A DNA stretch of 10,910 nucleotides, from contig JAEDMI010000074.1 of the NCBI GenBank assembly GCA_016303085.1, positions 1 to 10,910 of the forward strand. The letters are read 5' to 3'. Source of the DNA: Acetatifactor sp. GTDB taxonomy: Bacteria; Bacillota; Clostridia; Lachnospirales; Lachnospiraceae. The position numbers were made by a program, and so were the translations under genes. The notes beneath the pieces are model-generated. The model had not been told where the DNA came from. It was given only the letters and a program-made list of their open reading frames with translations, and did not search any database. The first letter of the stretch is position 1. Each line of letters begins with the position of its first letter. This document shows positions 1 to 7,160 of the stretch, one piece after another.

Positions 1-271
1 GGTCACCGGTCCACCAGTCTGCAATGATAATCTCCATGCCGCCCAAATCAAAGGGCTCGCCGGTCTTAGGGTCGATTCTGACAGTAGTCATTCCCTCTTC
101 CTGAGAATCGCTAGGTTGCTCGGATTCGCTGGACTGCTGAGAATCGCTGGACTGCTGAGTACTTCCTTCGTTGGACGCAGGAGTATCAGAGTCGCCGCAT
201 GCTGCCATTCCCATAGTCATAGCAGCTGCCATGGAAACAGCCATCAGTTTTCTTAAAACTTTTCTTTTCAT
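1..271 (-). CDS. Extracellular solute-binding lipoprotein of ABC importer set B (5' part, cut at left edge)
   Basis: Only the first 90 residues are in the window; the gene runs off the left edge. The start is ATG at 271-269, placed by a strong AAGGAGG ribosome site 5 bases upstream. The protein opens with a lipoprotein signal: basic MKRKVLRK, a hydrophobic Ala/Met-rich stretch, then lipobox M-A-A-C with Cys25 as the predicted lipid-modified residue. A Ser/Gln/Asp/Glu-rich flexible linker follows (about residues 27-60) and contains three hexapeptide repeats. The mature domain begins near residue 63; its GMEIIIADWW segment looks like the first beta strand of a family 1 sugar-binding protein. 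Its place directly after two permease genes supports the role of substrate-capturing component, anchored to the outer face of the membrane. The substrate is unknown. The call rests on signal, linker and context, because most of the binding domain is missing. Confidence 0.85.
   Translation of the reverse strand, partial: MKRKVLRKLMAVSMAAAMTMGMAACGDSDTPASNEGSTQQSSDSQQSSESEQPSDSQEEGMTTVRIDPKTGEPFDLGGMEIIIADWWTGD
106..159 (-). repeat. Three tandem copies of an 18-base unit inside the SBP linker
   Basis: Copies lie at 106-123, 124-141 and 142-159. The second and third differ at one base; the first is more diverged. The period is a whole number of codons (6), so each copy encodes a hexapeptide of the form (S/P)-S-(D/E)-S-(Q/E)-(Q/E). 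It extends the spacer between the lipid anchor and the binding domain. Copy number could change by slippage without a frameshift. Confidence 0.8.
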
Positions 272-368
272 ATTTTCCTCCTTTATATATATAAATTCCT
301 GAGCGCTTTGATACGCCTTTTCCGCCGTCTATATAACTTTTCCGGGTTTAGTTGGCGGGGAACTTATA
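272..368 (-). other. 97-base intergenic leader between set B permease and SBP
   Basis: This is the longest gap between genes in the window. On the minus strand a weak bipartite stem can form: an outer CCGCC/GGCGG pair (358-354 with 326-322) and an inner AACT/AGTT pair (353-350 with 338-335). No T-run follows it, so it is not a convincing intrinsic terminator. A self-complementary 14-base AT palindrome lies at 282-295, next to the ribosome site. I see no good -35/-10 pair. It may be an RNA processing or stability element that raises SBP level relative to the permeases, but that is inference. Confidence 0.35.
277..283 (-). promoter_or_regulatory. Strong ribosome binding site for the set B SBP
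   Basis: On the minus strand this reads AAGGAGG, 5 bases before the ATG at 271. It is the closest match to the consensus in the window. The gene that needs most product (the binding protein) thus has the best site. A 14-base AT palindrome (282-295) abuts and slightly overlaps it. Confidence 0.85.
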
Positions 369-1376
369 TCACATCTTAATACCGGTGCTGCTCAAGCTCT
401 CCACAAAGCCCTTCTGGGCGAAGAGATACAGGACAATCAGAGGTACAATCACCATCAGAGTACCTGTTGCCAGCATACAGTTGCTGTAAGGTACCGACAC
501 GCCTGCTGAACTTGCAGCTCCGCTGATTCGAGCCATATAACCGCCAAAAGTATCAGGCAGCTGTTTGAGTTTGATACTCAGAAGGCTCACGTTGCCCAGA
601 AACATACTGGAATAAAAACCATCCGTCCACTGCCAGACAAAGGCAAACAGGAAACAGGAAGTGAGAATAGGCTTTGCATCCGGCAACATAATCCTGATAA
701 AGGTCTTTAATGTTCCGCAACCATCCACATAAGCCGCTTCCTCAAGCTCCTTGGGTATATTACGGAAAAACTGGCGGATCATGTAAATATACAGTCCGTT
801 CTTTAGACCCATACAGCCCACGCTCATCAGATAATACGGAATCACGGAACCCTTCAGATTCAAAGTAGAACCCGTTATCAATTTAAAGATTCCCAGCACA
901 TCGAAAAAACGGAAATGCAGATGCAGGGAAGTGGAAATTACCTGTGGCGGAATCAACACTGTCATCATCACACAGGCAAACCAGAATTTCTTAAGCGGAA
1001 ACTGGAATCTGGCAAAACCGTATCCGACAAGAGTACTCACAGACACCTGCAGAACCGCTATAGTCAATGAAATCACCAGGGAATTAAACAGAGTCTTCCC
1101 GTACTCCATCAGCCCCGCGGCAAGTTTGTAATTCTCCGTGGTGAAATGCAACGGTACGGCTGTGACAATGGGATCATATAAATCCTGCTCCGTCATAAAA
1201 CTCACCGAGATTTTATTTAAAAGGGGCTGCAAGATCAGGAAACATAACCCAAAGAGTAGTATCGCCCGACATATGCTGATGCCGTACTGCATCACAGTCC
1301 TGCGCAGGAGATATCCTCCGGACTTTCTGTTCCTCTCCCAAAAGTTCGTATACTTTCCTGTCTTCACCTTACTCAT
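369..1376 (-). CDS. Carbohydrate ABC transporter permease, LplC/UgpE (MalG-like) type, set B
   Basis: This is an integral membrane subunit of a CUT1 sugar importer, 335 residues from the chosen start. The frame stays open further upstream, but the ATG at 1376-1374 (MSKVKTGKYT) follows an AAAGGGGG site at 9 bases and avoids a long overlap with the previous gene. The start overlaps the upstream permease stop by 8 bases (ATGAGTAA), a sign of translational coupling. Hydrophobic segments lie near residues 33-55, 95-120, 130-150, 178-200, 237-255 and 302-322. The cytoplasmic EAA loop that contacts the ATPase is clear at about 212-236: EEAAYVDGC, then FIRIMLPDAKP, with the conserved E213-A-A and G219. 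The protein is longer than the usual 275-300 residues. It carries extra sequence around 155-178 and 270-297, predicted to lie between membrane segments. Its partner is the permease just upstream. Confidence 0.92.
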   Translation of the reverse strand: MSKVKTGKYTNFWERNRKSGGYLLRRTVMQYGISICRAILLFGLCFLILQPLLNKISVSFMTEQDLYDPIVTAVPLHFTTENYKLAAGLMEYGKTLFNSLVISLTIAVLQVSVSTLVGYGFARFQFPLKKFWFACVMMTVLIPPQVISTSLHLHFRFFDVLGIFKLITGSTLNLKGSVIPYYLMSVGCMGLKNGLYIYMIRQFFRNIPKELEEAAYVDGCGTLKTFIRIMLPDAKPILTSCFLFAFVWQWTDGFYSSMFLGNVSLLSIKLKQLPDTFGGYMARISGAASSAGVSVPYSNCMLATGTLMVIVPLIVLYLFAQKGFVESLSSTGIKM

Positions 1377-2280
1377 AGTAGTAAACCCCCTTTGAGATGA
1401 TGAGCGAACTGATTCCCACAATCAACATGACTAACACAAAATAAGCCCATGACATGGCGGATGCCAACCCGTATTTCAGGTTTACATTTACGAGATCGGT
1501 AATCTTCTCGATGATTTTGTTGTCCGACCTCATACAGAAGTCCACCACGGTGTAAATCCAGTTCACAAGGAACAGGGAACTCACCATAGGGAAGGTAATC
1601 TTCCAAAGACTCTCCCACTTGGTACAGCCCTCGATATCCGCTGCTTCATACATACTGTTTGATATGGTCTGCAGTCCCGACAGAAAGATAATAATCTGAA
1701 TACCGGAGGAAATCGCTACATTATAAATATTATCAATGACCTCAAACAATTTTTCAAAGGCTCTGACACCCACTCCGGAGGTCCTCAGAATCTCCTGAAT
1801 CGCGTCCGTAATTCCTGTCGTTCCCTGAGCATTCAGCTCCACAGTCTGAGCGACTGCCGCCATCAGGGCATTATCAGAATCCAGCTTCAACATCACACCG
1901 GATGCCAGAATCACGGGAAGAAAGAACACGGAACGCACAAACGCCCTTCCCTTGAACTTCTGATTCAGCACCAACGCCACAAAGAAACTGAATACCATGA
2001 TAGCCAAAGAATAAATCGCCATCCTGGCAAGCTCCTCCGTGAGATCCCGGGTGTAGTCCGCATCTACCCGAAAAGCATAATTGTAATTGAACAGACCGCG
2101 CCACACAGGATTAAAGGTTCCCGCACCCAGCTGTACATCGCAGAAGCTCATATACAGGGACTGAATAAGCGGTTGCACCATAAAGACCAGAAAGCCTATG
2201 ATGAACGGCATAATGAACAGATATCCTGAAATGGCTTTCCGTTTTTGAAGACCTGCTAACTTGTTCTTCTGTCTTTTCAT
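1369..2280 (-). CDS. Sugar ABC transporter permease, LplB/UgpA (MalF-like) type, set B
   Basis: This is the first membrane subunit of importer set B, 303 residues from the ATG at 2280-2278 (MKRQKNKLAG). An AAAGGG site (2294-2289) lies 8 bases upstream. The ATG at 2361 would overlap the DUF5696 gene and add 27 unlikely residues. Membrane segments are seen near residues 18-40, 85-107, 115-131, 190-207, 233-249 and 272-296. The EAA loop is at 211-231: YEAADIEGC, then LWKITFP, with E212-A-A and G218. An unusual stretch at about 131-188, between predicted segments, is long, polar and probably helical; it is larger than the short loop I expect in this family. The next gene overlaps its last 8 bases, so the two permeases are probably made in equal amounts. 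The family call is firm; the substrate is unknown. Confidence 0.92.
   Translation of the reverse strand: MKRQKNKLAGLQKRKAISGYLFIMPFIIGFLVFMVQPLIQSLYMSFCDVQLGAGTFNPVWRGLFNYNYAFRVDADYTRDLTEELARMAIYSLAIMVFSFFVALVLNQKFKGRAFVRSVFFLPVILASGVMLKLDSDNALMAAVAQTVELNAQGTTGITDAIQEILRTSGVGVRAFEKLFEVIDNIYNVAISSGIQIIIFLSGLQTISNSMYEAADIEGCTKWESLWKITFPMVSSLFLVNWIYTVVDFCMRSDNKIIEKITDLVNVNLKYGLASAMSWAYFVLVMLIVGISSLIISKGVYYYE
1386..1393 (-). promoter_or_regulatory. Ribosome binding site deciding the set B LplC-type start
   Basis: AAAGGGGG on the minus strand lies 9 bases before the ATG at 1376, inside the end of the preceding permease gene. It supports this start over the ATG at 1421, which would add 15 residues with no membrane or signal character. 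Confidence 0.7.
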
Positions 2281-2288
2281 AACCTCTA

Positions 2289-2294
2289 CCCTTT
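2289..2294 (-). promoter_or_regulatory. Ribosome binding site deciding the set B LplB-type start
   Basis: AAAGGG on the minus strand lies 8 bases before the ATG at 2280, in the 40-base gap after the DUF5696 gene. A second GAGG (2286-2283) is only 2 bases from the ATG and is probably too close to act alone. The rest of the gap shows no hairpin. Confidence 0.6.
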
Positions 2295-2320
2295 CTAAAC
2301 TTTTCCTATTTCTCACGCTG

Positions 2321-4915
2321 TCAGCGGACAACCTTATAATCCCTTGCCGGGATTTCCACACCGTCCGGCGTCACCGCGTCGGTAAAGCTGTAGTTCACAT
2401 AAACCCTTGTGCCATCCTTGTAAGTGGTACAGGACAAATCCGCACTCAACTTCTCGTGAGCAACCATTTCCTGATTGAATACATGCCCCATTTCACTGTT
2501 ATATCTGTTATAAATATCCATCATCCTGTCATGCCATGCGGCGAAATCGGAGGCATAATACTCGGTGTAAAGGGTCTTCTGCAGGGCAAAGGACGTTTCC
2601 CTCATCAGGGAGAAAGAAAGTCCCGCACCGTACTCTGCGGACTCTAAAAGCTCCTGCTCCTCATTTCCACAGGTATTTAAGGGCGAACCCACATAATTCA
2701 CAAACCCGTGAACAGCCAGCTGGTAGAAGGGAACCTTCTCGTCCAGAATGGTATAACCGCTGCCGGCCAAATCCATATTGGTCACCATATCTGCATAAGC
2801 CACAGCGTAATCGTTGCCCATATTAATCATAATCTTCTTTCCGCTGTCGGCTATCTGTCTCAGTTTTTCCGCCTGAGAAACCATAGCGGCATTTCTGCTC
2901 ACCGTTTTCTTCAGATTATAATCGGAGGAAAGATCCATGCCGGTGTCTCGGAAAGCCACATTGGCATTGTACTTCTCCACCGCCTCGGCAAGGACATCCA
3001 TGTTTTCATCAATCAGATCCGCACGGAGAAGATAATAACTGTCAGTACCCTCCCGCGCTGCGTAGGTCACGGCACTATAAATAAACAGTTCCGCTCTCTC
3101 CTTACTCAGGAACCTTGCAGCATCCGTGAAGGAAAAGAATCCGTCAAAAATATTGCTGTCATATTCGTAATGAGTCACACCCTCCAGATAGAGGTCCACG
3201 CCCAACTCCTGCGCTGCGGTTCCCAGATTTTTCAAATCCTTCTTGCTGCCCAAATTAGAGACAAGCTTTGCCTTCCTCATAATTTTCTGGTTCACGCCGC
3301 CATTACACCAGCCTGTGTACTTCACAGAAATATTGTCCATGCCCTCCTCAGTCAGCTGTCGGATCATGTCTTCCGCCTCGCTGTACTCGGTCAGCTTCAG
3401 AGGCCTGGAGACCGGAACACCCAAAACCTGCTTCACCTTATCTACGGCACCCACAATTTCAAGTGATACAGGGACACTCTCGTCATCATTCATGTCAAAA
3501 TATTGACCGTATTTATCCTTCAAATAACCCTGGTAAGCTTTCGCCATATCCACATAGCTGTTGCTGTTCACAAAGCGGTACCGCTGGGTCAGGGTCTCAT
3601 GAGGCAGCGTCTCCAGAAACTTGTAGACGTTCTGGCTGCCCAAATCACCCACCTCATAAAGTTCACGCGGGCTGATGCTGTAAACGGTGTTCACGAAATT
3701 ATAGCTGCTGTTGTGTCCGGCAATGTCCGCCTGTACAGAGGCATACGGAGCGCCTTCCTCCATCATACAGATAAAGGAATCGTCGCCGTTTGCTATGCCG
3801 AATACATTGAAGTATGCCCTCGTATCATGCACCACGGCGTCTCTGGACAGCGCCATATCCCAACCGTACAGGCTCGCATAATAAGATGCCTGTGAGAGCT
3901 TATTGTTGTTAAAGTTAATCAGCGAGCCGCCACCCTCCGGCACCAAAAGATACCCCTCGTCCTCGGGACCGCCGGCTCCGAAATAGGGAAGAAGAACCAT
4001 AGTGTAAATGGGAGTACTGGATTTATACTCCAAATCATCCAAAGGCATCTCCACCACAAGGTCGCCGTCCTCCAGACGATAAATCACACTCACGTTGAAG
4101 GTCAGATTAGCGTTGACCTTTTCCTTATTGTTGAGCGCCTTATCCGCCGCGAAATCCTCTACCGTATACCCTGCCGCCTCAAAAATGCCTTCCATCTTTA
4201 TATTCGTCGCACCCTTGGCAGCAGCAGACAGCACATATATAGGCTCCGTCTCCAGAATAGGGTAATCGGCAAGCAGCGCTTCTTTATCATCTTTTGAACC
4301 CAGATTATTGATATCGTATTTCTTATAGTAGCGCTTGAGGAAGCCGGAGTCCTTGACCTCCATCTTATCCATCCACTTTTCCATGTTCGCCGCGGTAATA
4401 ACCGGAGGAATCATGTACTCACGCTCAGATTTGCTGACGGAGTAGTCGACCCGGATATAATCCTCTCCCTGCTCTATTTCATATAAGCCGTTCTCGATAC
4501 CATAACTGAAATTGTCGTAGGTAGTCTTCAGACCGGTAGACTGGCTGAAGGTCAGCAGCAGGGTAGACTGCAACCTTCCCTTATATGCCGCCAGCGCAAG
4601 TGGATCGGAGTCCGCCTCGGGAGGATTGGAATACCACACCTTCCCGGTCTCCTTCACTTCCAGAGTGAACTGTGTCGTAGTGGGATCCATGGTAAGCTTC
4701 AGCTTGTCGTTTTCCACAACAATAGGGCTTGTAGATCCTTCATAACCCCGAAGTTCAATGGGCTTCTGCGGTTCACTGCTCGTCTGGAAATTGATAATCA
4801 CCGCTATTGCCGCTGCTATCACGACTGTTATGATTAAGGGAGCCGTCATACTCTTCAGCCACTTTATCACTGCGGCTTTCCTTTCGGCATTTTTAACTGT
4901 TCTTTCTTTCTTCAT
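2321..4915 (-). CDS. DUF5696-type membrane-anchored surface protein, carbohydrate-active-like fold
   Basis: The protein has 864 residues, with ATG at 4915-4913 after an AGGAG site 5 bases upstream. A basic N-terminus (1-22) and one hydrophobic segment (about 23-43) with no lipobox predict an uncleaved anchor and an extracellular body. Residues about 60-430 look rich in beta strands (for example YLLVPEGGGSLINFNN at 323-338). Residues about 480-820 have the alternating strand/helix rhythm of an alpha/beta barrel, with strands such as NISVKYTGW, DLYLEGV, ANVAFRDTGMD and KKIMINMG. The last 40 residues form a small beta region ending VYVNYSFTD...VEIPARDYKVV. A beta-sandwich, barrel and beta cap is the plan of several glycoside hydrolase clans. 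E577, D657 and E726 sit in acidic motifs near strand ends and could be active-site residues. I recall this family as DUF5696; its function is not established. It could be an enzyme or a glycan-binding pseudoenzyme serving the adjacent importers. Confidence 0.75.
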   Translation of the reverse strand: MKKERTVKNAERKAAVIKWLKSMTAPLIITVVIAAAIAVIINFQTSSEPQKPIELRGYEGSTSPIVVENDKLKLTMDPTTTQFTLEVKETGKVWYSNPPEADSDPLALAAYKGRLQSTLLLTFSQSTGLKTTYDNFSYGIENGLYEIEQGEDYIRVDYSVSKSEREYMIPPVITAANMEKWMDKMEVKDSGFLKRYYKKYDINNLGSKDDKEALLADYPILETEPIYVLSAAAKGATNIKMEGIFEAAGYTVEDFAADKALNNKEKVNANLTFNVSVIYRLEDGDLVVEMPLDDLEYKSSTPIYTMVLLPYFGAGGPEDEGYLLVPEGGGSLINFNNNKLSQASYYASLYGWDMALSRDAVVHDTRAYFNVFGIANGDDSFICMMEEGAPYASVQADIAGHNSSYNFVNTVYSISPRELYEVGDLGSQNVYKFLETLPHETLTQRYRFVNSNSYVDMAKAYQGYLKDKYGQYFDMNDDESVPVSLEIVGAVDKVKQVLGVPVSRPLKLTEYSEAEDMIRQLTEEGMDNISVKYTGWCNGGVNQKIMRKAKLVSNLGSKKDLKNLGTAAQELGVDLYLEGVTHYEYDSNIFDGFFSFTDAARFLSKERAELFIYSAVTYAAREGTDSYYLLRADLIDENMDVLAEAVEKYNANVAFRDTGMDLSSDYNLKKTVSRNAAMVSQAEKLRQIADSGKKIMINMGNDYAVAYADMVTNMDLAGSGYTILDEKVPFYQLAVHGFVNYVGSPLNTCGNEEQELLESAEYGAGLSFSLMRETSFALQKTLYTEYYASDFAAWHDRMMDIYNRYNSEMGHVFNQEMVAHEKLSADLSCTTYKDGTRVYVNYSFTDAVTPDGVEIPARDYKVVR

Positions 4916-4966
4916 GGTCGCTCCTATCCTTCCGCCCGTCAGATGTCCTTATATTGCACCTATTTG

Positions 4967-5623
4967 CTATAGTCGGAACATAATCTCTTTAGCTAGGGAC
5001 ACAAAATACGCAATGCCCTGAGAAATCATGCTGAAAAACAGCAACAGGATAAATACAATCACCAGCATTGCAAACAGGCTGGCCACAATAAACAAAATGT
5101 TCTTTCCCATGTTGAACTCGTGAATCTGACCCATGGCCGCCACAAACAGCAGAGCCGCCCAGACAAGGGAAATAGCACTGAGCGCTGAGTAGAACTCCGC
5201 CTCGTCCACCGTCACGAAGTTACTGAAAATCATCAGCGGGAACTGCATCAGCGGATAAGGGGTCAGCGCATAGCAGCTTGCCATGTACACCTGCCCCAGT
5301 CTGCCTTTGCCGTCAAAAAGCGTCGTCAGGCCCCAGTTTCCGATTACAAACATCGCAAGAGGAAACACGATGCTGGCCAGATACAGGAAAATATTAATAT
5401 CCTCCCAGTAGACCCTCAGGAAAATAAAACTGGTGTAGCGAAGCTTCAAGATTCTTATAAGCAGGGTCAAAAACAGGATGGTGTTTGCCGCCGCGTAAGT
5501 TCCCCTCTTCTCGTGGGTGAGATCCCAGAAGCCGTCCAGAGGATGTGTGGTACAGTACAACGCAAACTTCAGACTCGCAAAATATTTTTGATAAGTTTCT
5601 TTCTTTTTCAGTGCAGCAATCAT
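4967..5623 (-). CDS. YIP1-family multi-pass membrane protein
   Basis: The protein has 218 residues from ATG 5623-5621, with GGAGG 5 bases upstream. The first 40 residues are soluble and include a THPLDGFWDLTHEKRG motif (about 26-41) typical of bacterial YIP1-like proteins, in which a His-Pro pair precedes the first membrane segment. About five hydrophobic segments follow: near 42-58, 76-97, 112-134, 145-164 and 175-204. A short loop with FDGKGRLGQVY (103-113) and the tract YALTPYPLMQFP (118-129) also fit the family. Eukaryotic YIP1 proteins act in vesicle traffic; the bacterial role is unknown. It lies 16 bases after the NHL-protein gene and 51 bases before the DUF5696 gene, so co-expression and a shared membrane complex are likely. 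No catalytic residues are evident. The family call is good and the function is open. Confidence 0.8.
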   Translation of the reverse strand: MIAALKKKETYQKYFASLKFALYCTTHPLDGFWDLTHEKRGTYAAANTILFLTLLIRILKLRYTSFIFLRVYWEDINIFLYLASIVFPLAMFVIGNWGLTTLFDGKGRLGQVYMASCYALTPYPLMQFPLMIFSNFVTVDEAEFYSALSAISLVWAALLFVAAMGQIHEFNMGKNILFIVASLFAMLVIVFILLLFFSMISQGIAYFVSLAKEIMFRL

Positions 5624-5639
5624 ACCGGCCTCCGTTCTT

Positions 5640-7142
5640 CTAGTTTCTGAAGATATCCGCGATGTCTATCTCGTGCTTAATTTCCTTAATCTTACCGATG
5701 GAGAGAGGCACCAGGAAAGCTACCAGAATCACGGCAACAATAATCACAATGTGTTCCTCCACCCACTCCTTACGGTACTGTTTATAAGCCTTGGAATAGT
5801 TATCATCATCATATTTCAGTTCAAAGTACTCCATCGCCTCATGGTATTTCTCCTGACGGAGCAGAGAACGTCCGATACCGATGTAGGCCAAATCATAGTT
5901 GCCGTCCAGCTTCATAACTTCACGCCAGCTGTCTCCGGAGGCTTCATAATTGCCGTCGTCAAACTGCTCAATCGCCTGATAAACCAGTTCACCGAATTCA
6001 GTAGGAGTAAACAGTGTCACGCTGCAGGCCAGAGAATCCAACACCACCAAATCGTGCTCCATGTGTTCAATGGCTGCAGGGCGTCTGAAGTAACCGTCCA
6101 TATTGCCGTTTCCGCCAAAGCAGAACACCGTCTTGCCCTGATCATCATAACCGAAGAGACGACCCCTGTTCTTATCAAGGCAGACGTAAATATCATTGTC
6201 CAGTACAGTTACATCCGTAAAATAGGAGGGACCTTCGTAGCCGCCGCCTTCACCCCAGTAAAGGTCACCATACGTGGGGTACTCGCCGTTCTGAACCAAA
6301 ATGTCATTGCCCATCAGATTCAGCTTGCGGACAGCATCCGCAGCGCCGGAATCAAGATCATCTTCCTCTTGTCCGCCGGCACAGGCGTAAATAAATCCTT
6401 CCTGATCCATATAGACATTGTCATATGCGGTAGGGACAAAGGAAGTCATACGTTCTCTCTGCTCCTGCGTCGCAAACTTCTTCCAGATATAATCCGCCCA
6501 GTTGTATGTAACGGGTGTCGCTCCCACAAATCCGGAGAACGTACCGTCGGCCTCGTACTTACATAACCCCTGGTTGATACTCTCTGCAATACAATAAACA
6601 CGCCCGGCCGTATCCACCACCAGCCTTGAAGGTTTGAAGGTACTTTCGGCATTCACCGTGGAATCTACCGGAAGATTAAACTGTAAAAGGAAATTCAGAT
6701 TACTGTCCAACTTCACAATTCTTGCATTTCCCTTGTCACAGATATAGATATCTCCCTCATCGGAAACTGCAATATCCGTGGGACCCGAAAGACTCTTCAC
6801 GTCCGTATTTCCCTTGATGCTGTCGAATGTACGGACAATCTCAAACTGTTCCGTACCGGTACGCTCCATTTGAATAACCCTGTTATTTCCGGTATCGCAG
6901 ATATAAATCATATTGTCCTTAACAAACATACTCTCAGGAGCACTGAAATTCATATCCAGACCAAAATCCGATGCGGTGTACACCTTAGTCACCGTGTAGA
7001 AGTCCGGCGAATCCTGTACATCGCCCCAGTAGTCGTAATTGTAGGTATAACTTCTCTCTACCGCCATAACACTCATGGAAGGCGCTGCCAGGGCTATTAC
7101 TCCCAACGCAATCGTGCCGATTGTTTTTATCATCCTTTTCAT
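5640..7142 (-). CDS. Secreted NHL-repeat beta-propeller protein with TPR-like helices and C-terminal membrane anchor
   Basis: The protein has 500 residues. Three in-frame ATGs lie close together (7154, 7142, 7133). The one at 7142 has a GAGGTGG site at a workable distance and gives a clean Sec signal, MKRMIKTIG plus a hydrophobic core, cleaved near S-V-M-A. Residues about 65-380 carry NHL-type repeats of the form IYICDTGNNRVIQM, IYICDKGNARIVKL and VYCIAES...LCKYEADG, forming a beta-propeller typical of protein or glycan binding. Residues about 382-464 hold TPR-like helices (AIEQFDDGNYEASGDSWREVMKLDGNYDLAYIGIGRSLL; described in parts by positions 388-426). A single membrane segment follows at about 465-483, then a short charged cytoplasmic tail. 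The body should thus face outwards. The gene starts 18 bases after a permease gene and ends 16 before the YIP1 gene. It may be a scaffold or sensor for the import complex; no enzyme motif is seen. Confidence 0.8.
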   Translation of the reverse strand: MKRMIKTIGTIALGVIALAAPSMSVMAVERSYTYNYDYWGDVQDSPDFYTVTKVYTASDFGLDMNFSAPESMFVKDNMIYICDTGNNRVIQMERTGTEQFEIVRTFDSIKGNTDVKSLSGPTDIAVSDEGDIYICDKGNARIVKLDSNLNFLLQFNLPVDSTVNAESTFKPSRLVVDTAGRVYCIAESINQGLCKYEADGTFSGFVGATPVTYNWADYIWKKFATQEQRERMTSFVPTAYDNVYMDQEGFIYACAGGQEEDDLDSGAADAVRKLNLMGNDILVQNGEYPTYGDLYWGEGGGYEGPSYFTDVTVLDNDIYVCLDKNRGRLFGYDDQGKTVFCFGGNGNMDGYFRRPAAIEHMEHDLVVLDSLACSVTLFTPTEFGELVYQAIEQFDDGNYEASGDSWREVMKLDGNYDLAYIGIGRSLLRQEKYHEAMEYFELKYDDDNYSKAYKQYRKEWVEEHIVIIVAVILVAFLVPLSIGKIKEIKHEIDIADIFRN

Positions 7143-7145
7143 ACG

Positions 7146-7152
7146 CCACCTC
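7146..7152 (-). promoter_or_regulatory. Ribosome binding site deciding the NHL-protein start
   Basis: GAGGTGG on the minus strand lies 3 bases (6 from the GAGG core) before the ATG at 7142. The ATG at 7154 overlaps this motif and has only AGGGA touching it. The ATG at 7133 is preceded by AAAAGG with no spacing. The 7142 start is therefore preferred. Confidence 0.6.
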
Positions 7153-7160
7153 ATTCCCTG

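Noticed and set aside
282..295. TATATAT as a -10 promoter box for the set B SBP
   Set aside because: It overlaps the ribosome site, leaving no room for a leader, and no -35-like hexamer lies at the right distance.
322..358. Intrinsic terminator between the set B permease and SBP
   Set aside because: The stem is short with large internal loops and is not followed by a T-run on the minus strand.
2708..3466. Plus-strand open frame of about 252 codons opposite the DUF5696 gene
   Set aside because: It is antisense to a well-supported coding region, with His/Ile-rich low-sense translation and no recognisable family; it is a shadow of codon use on the other strand.
5673..6566. Plus-strand open frame of about 297 codons opposite the NHL-protein gene
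   Set aside because: It lies wholly antisense to a gene with clear signal peptide, repeats and anchor, and its translation shows no domain or membrane pattern of its own.
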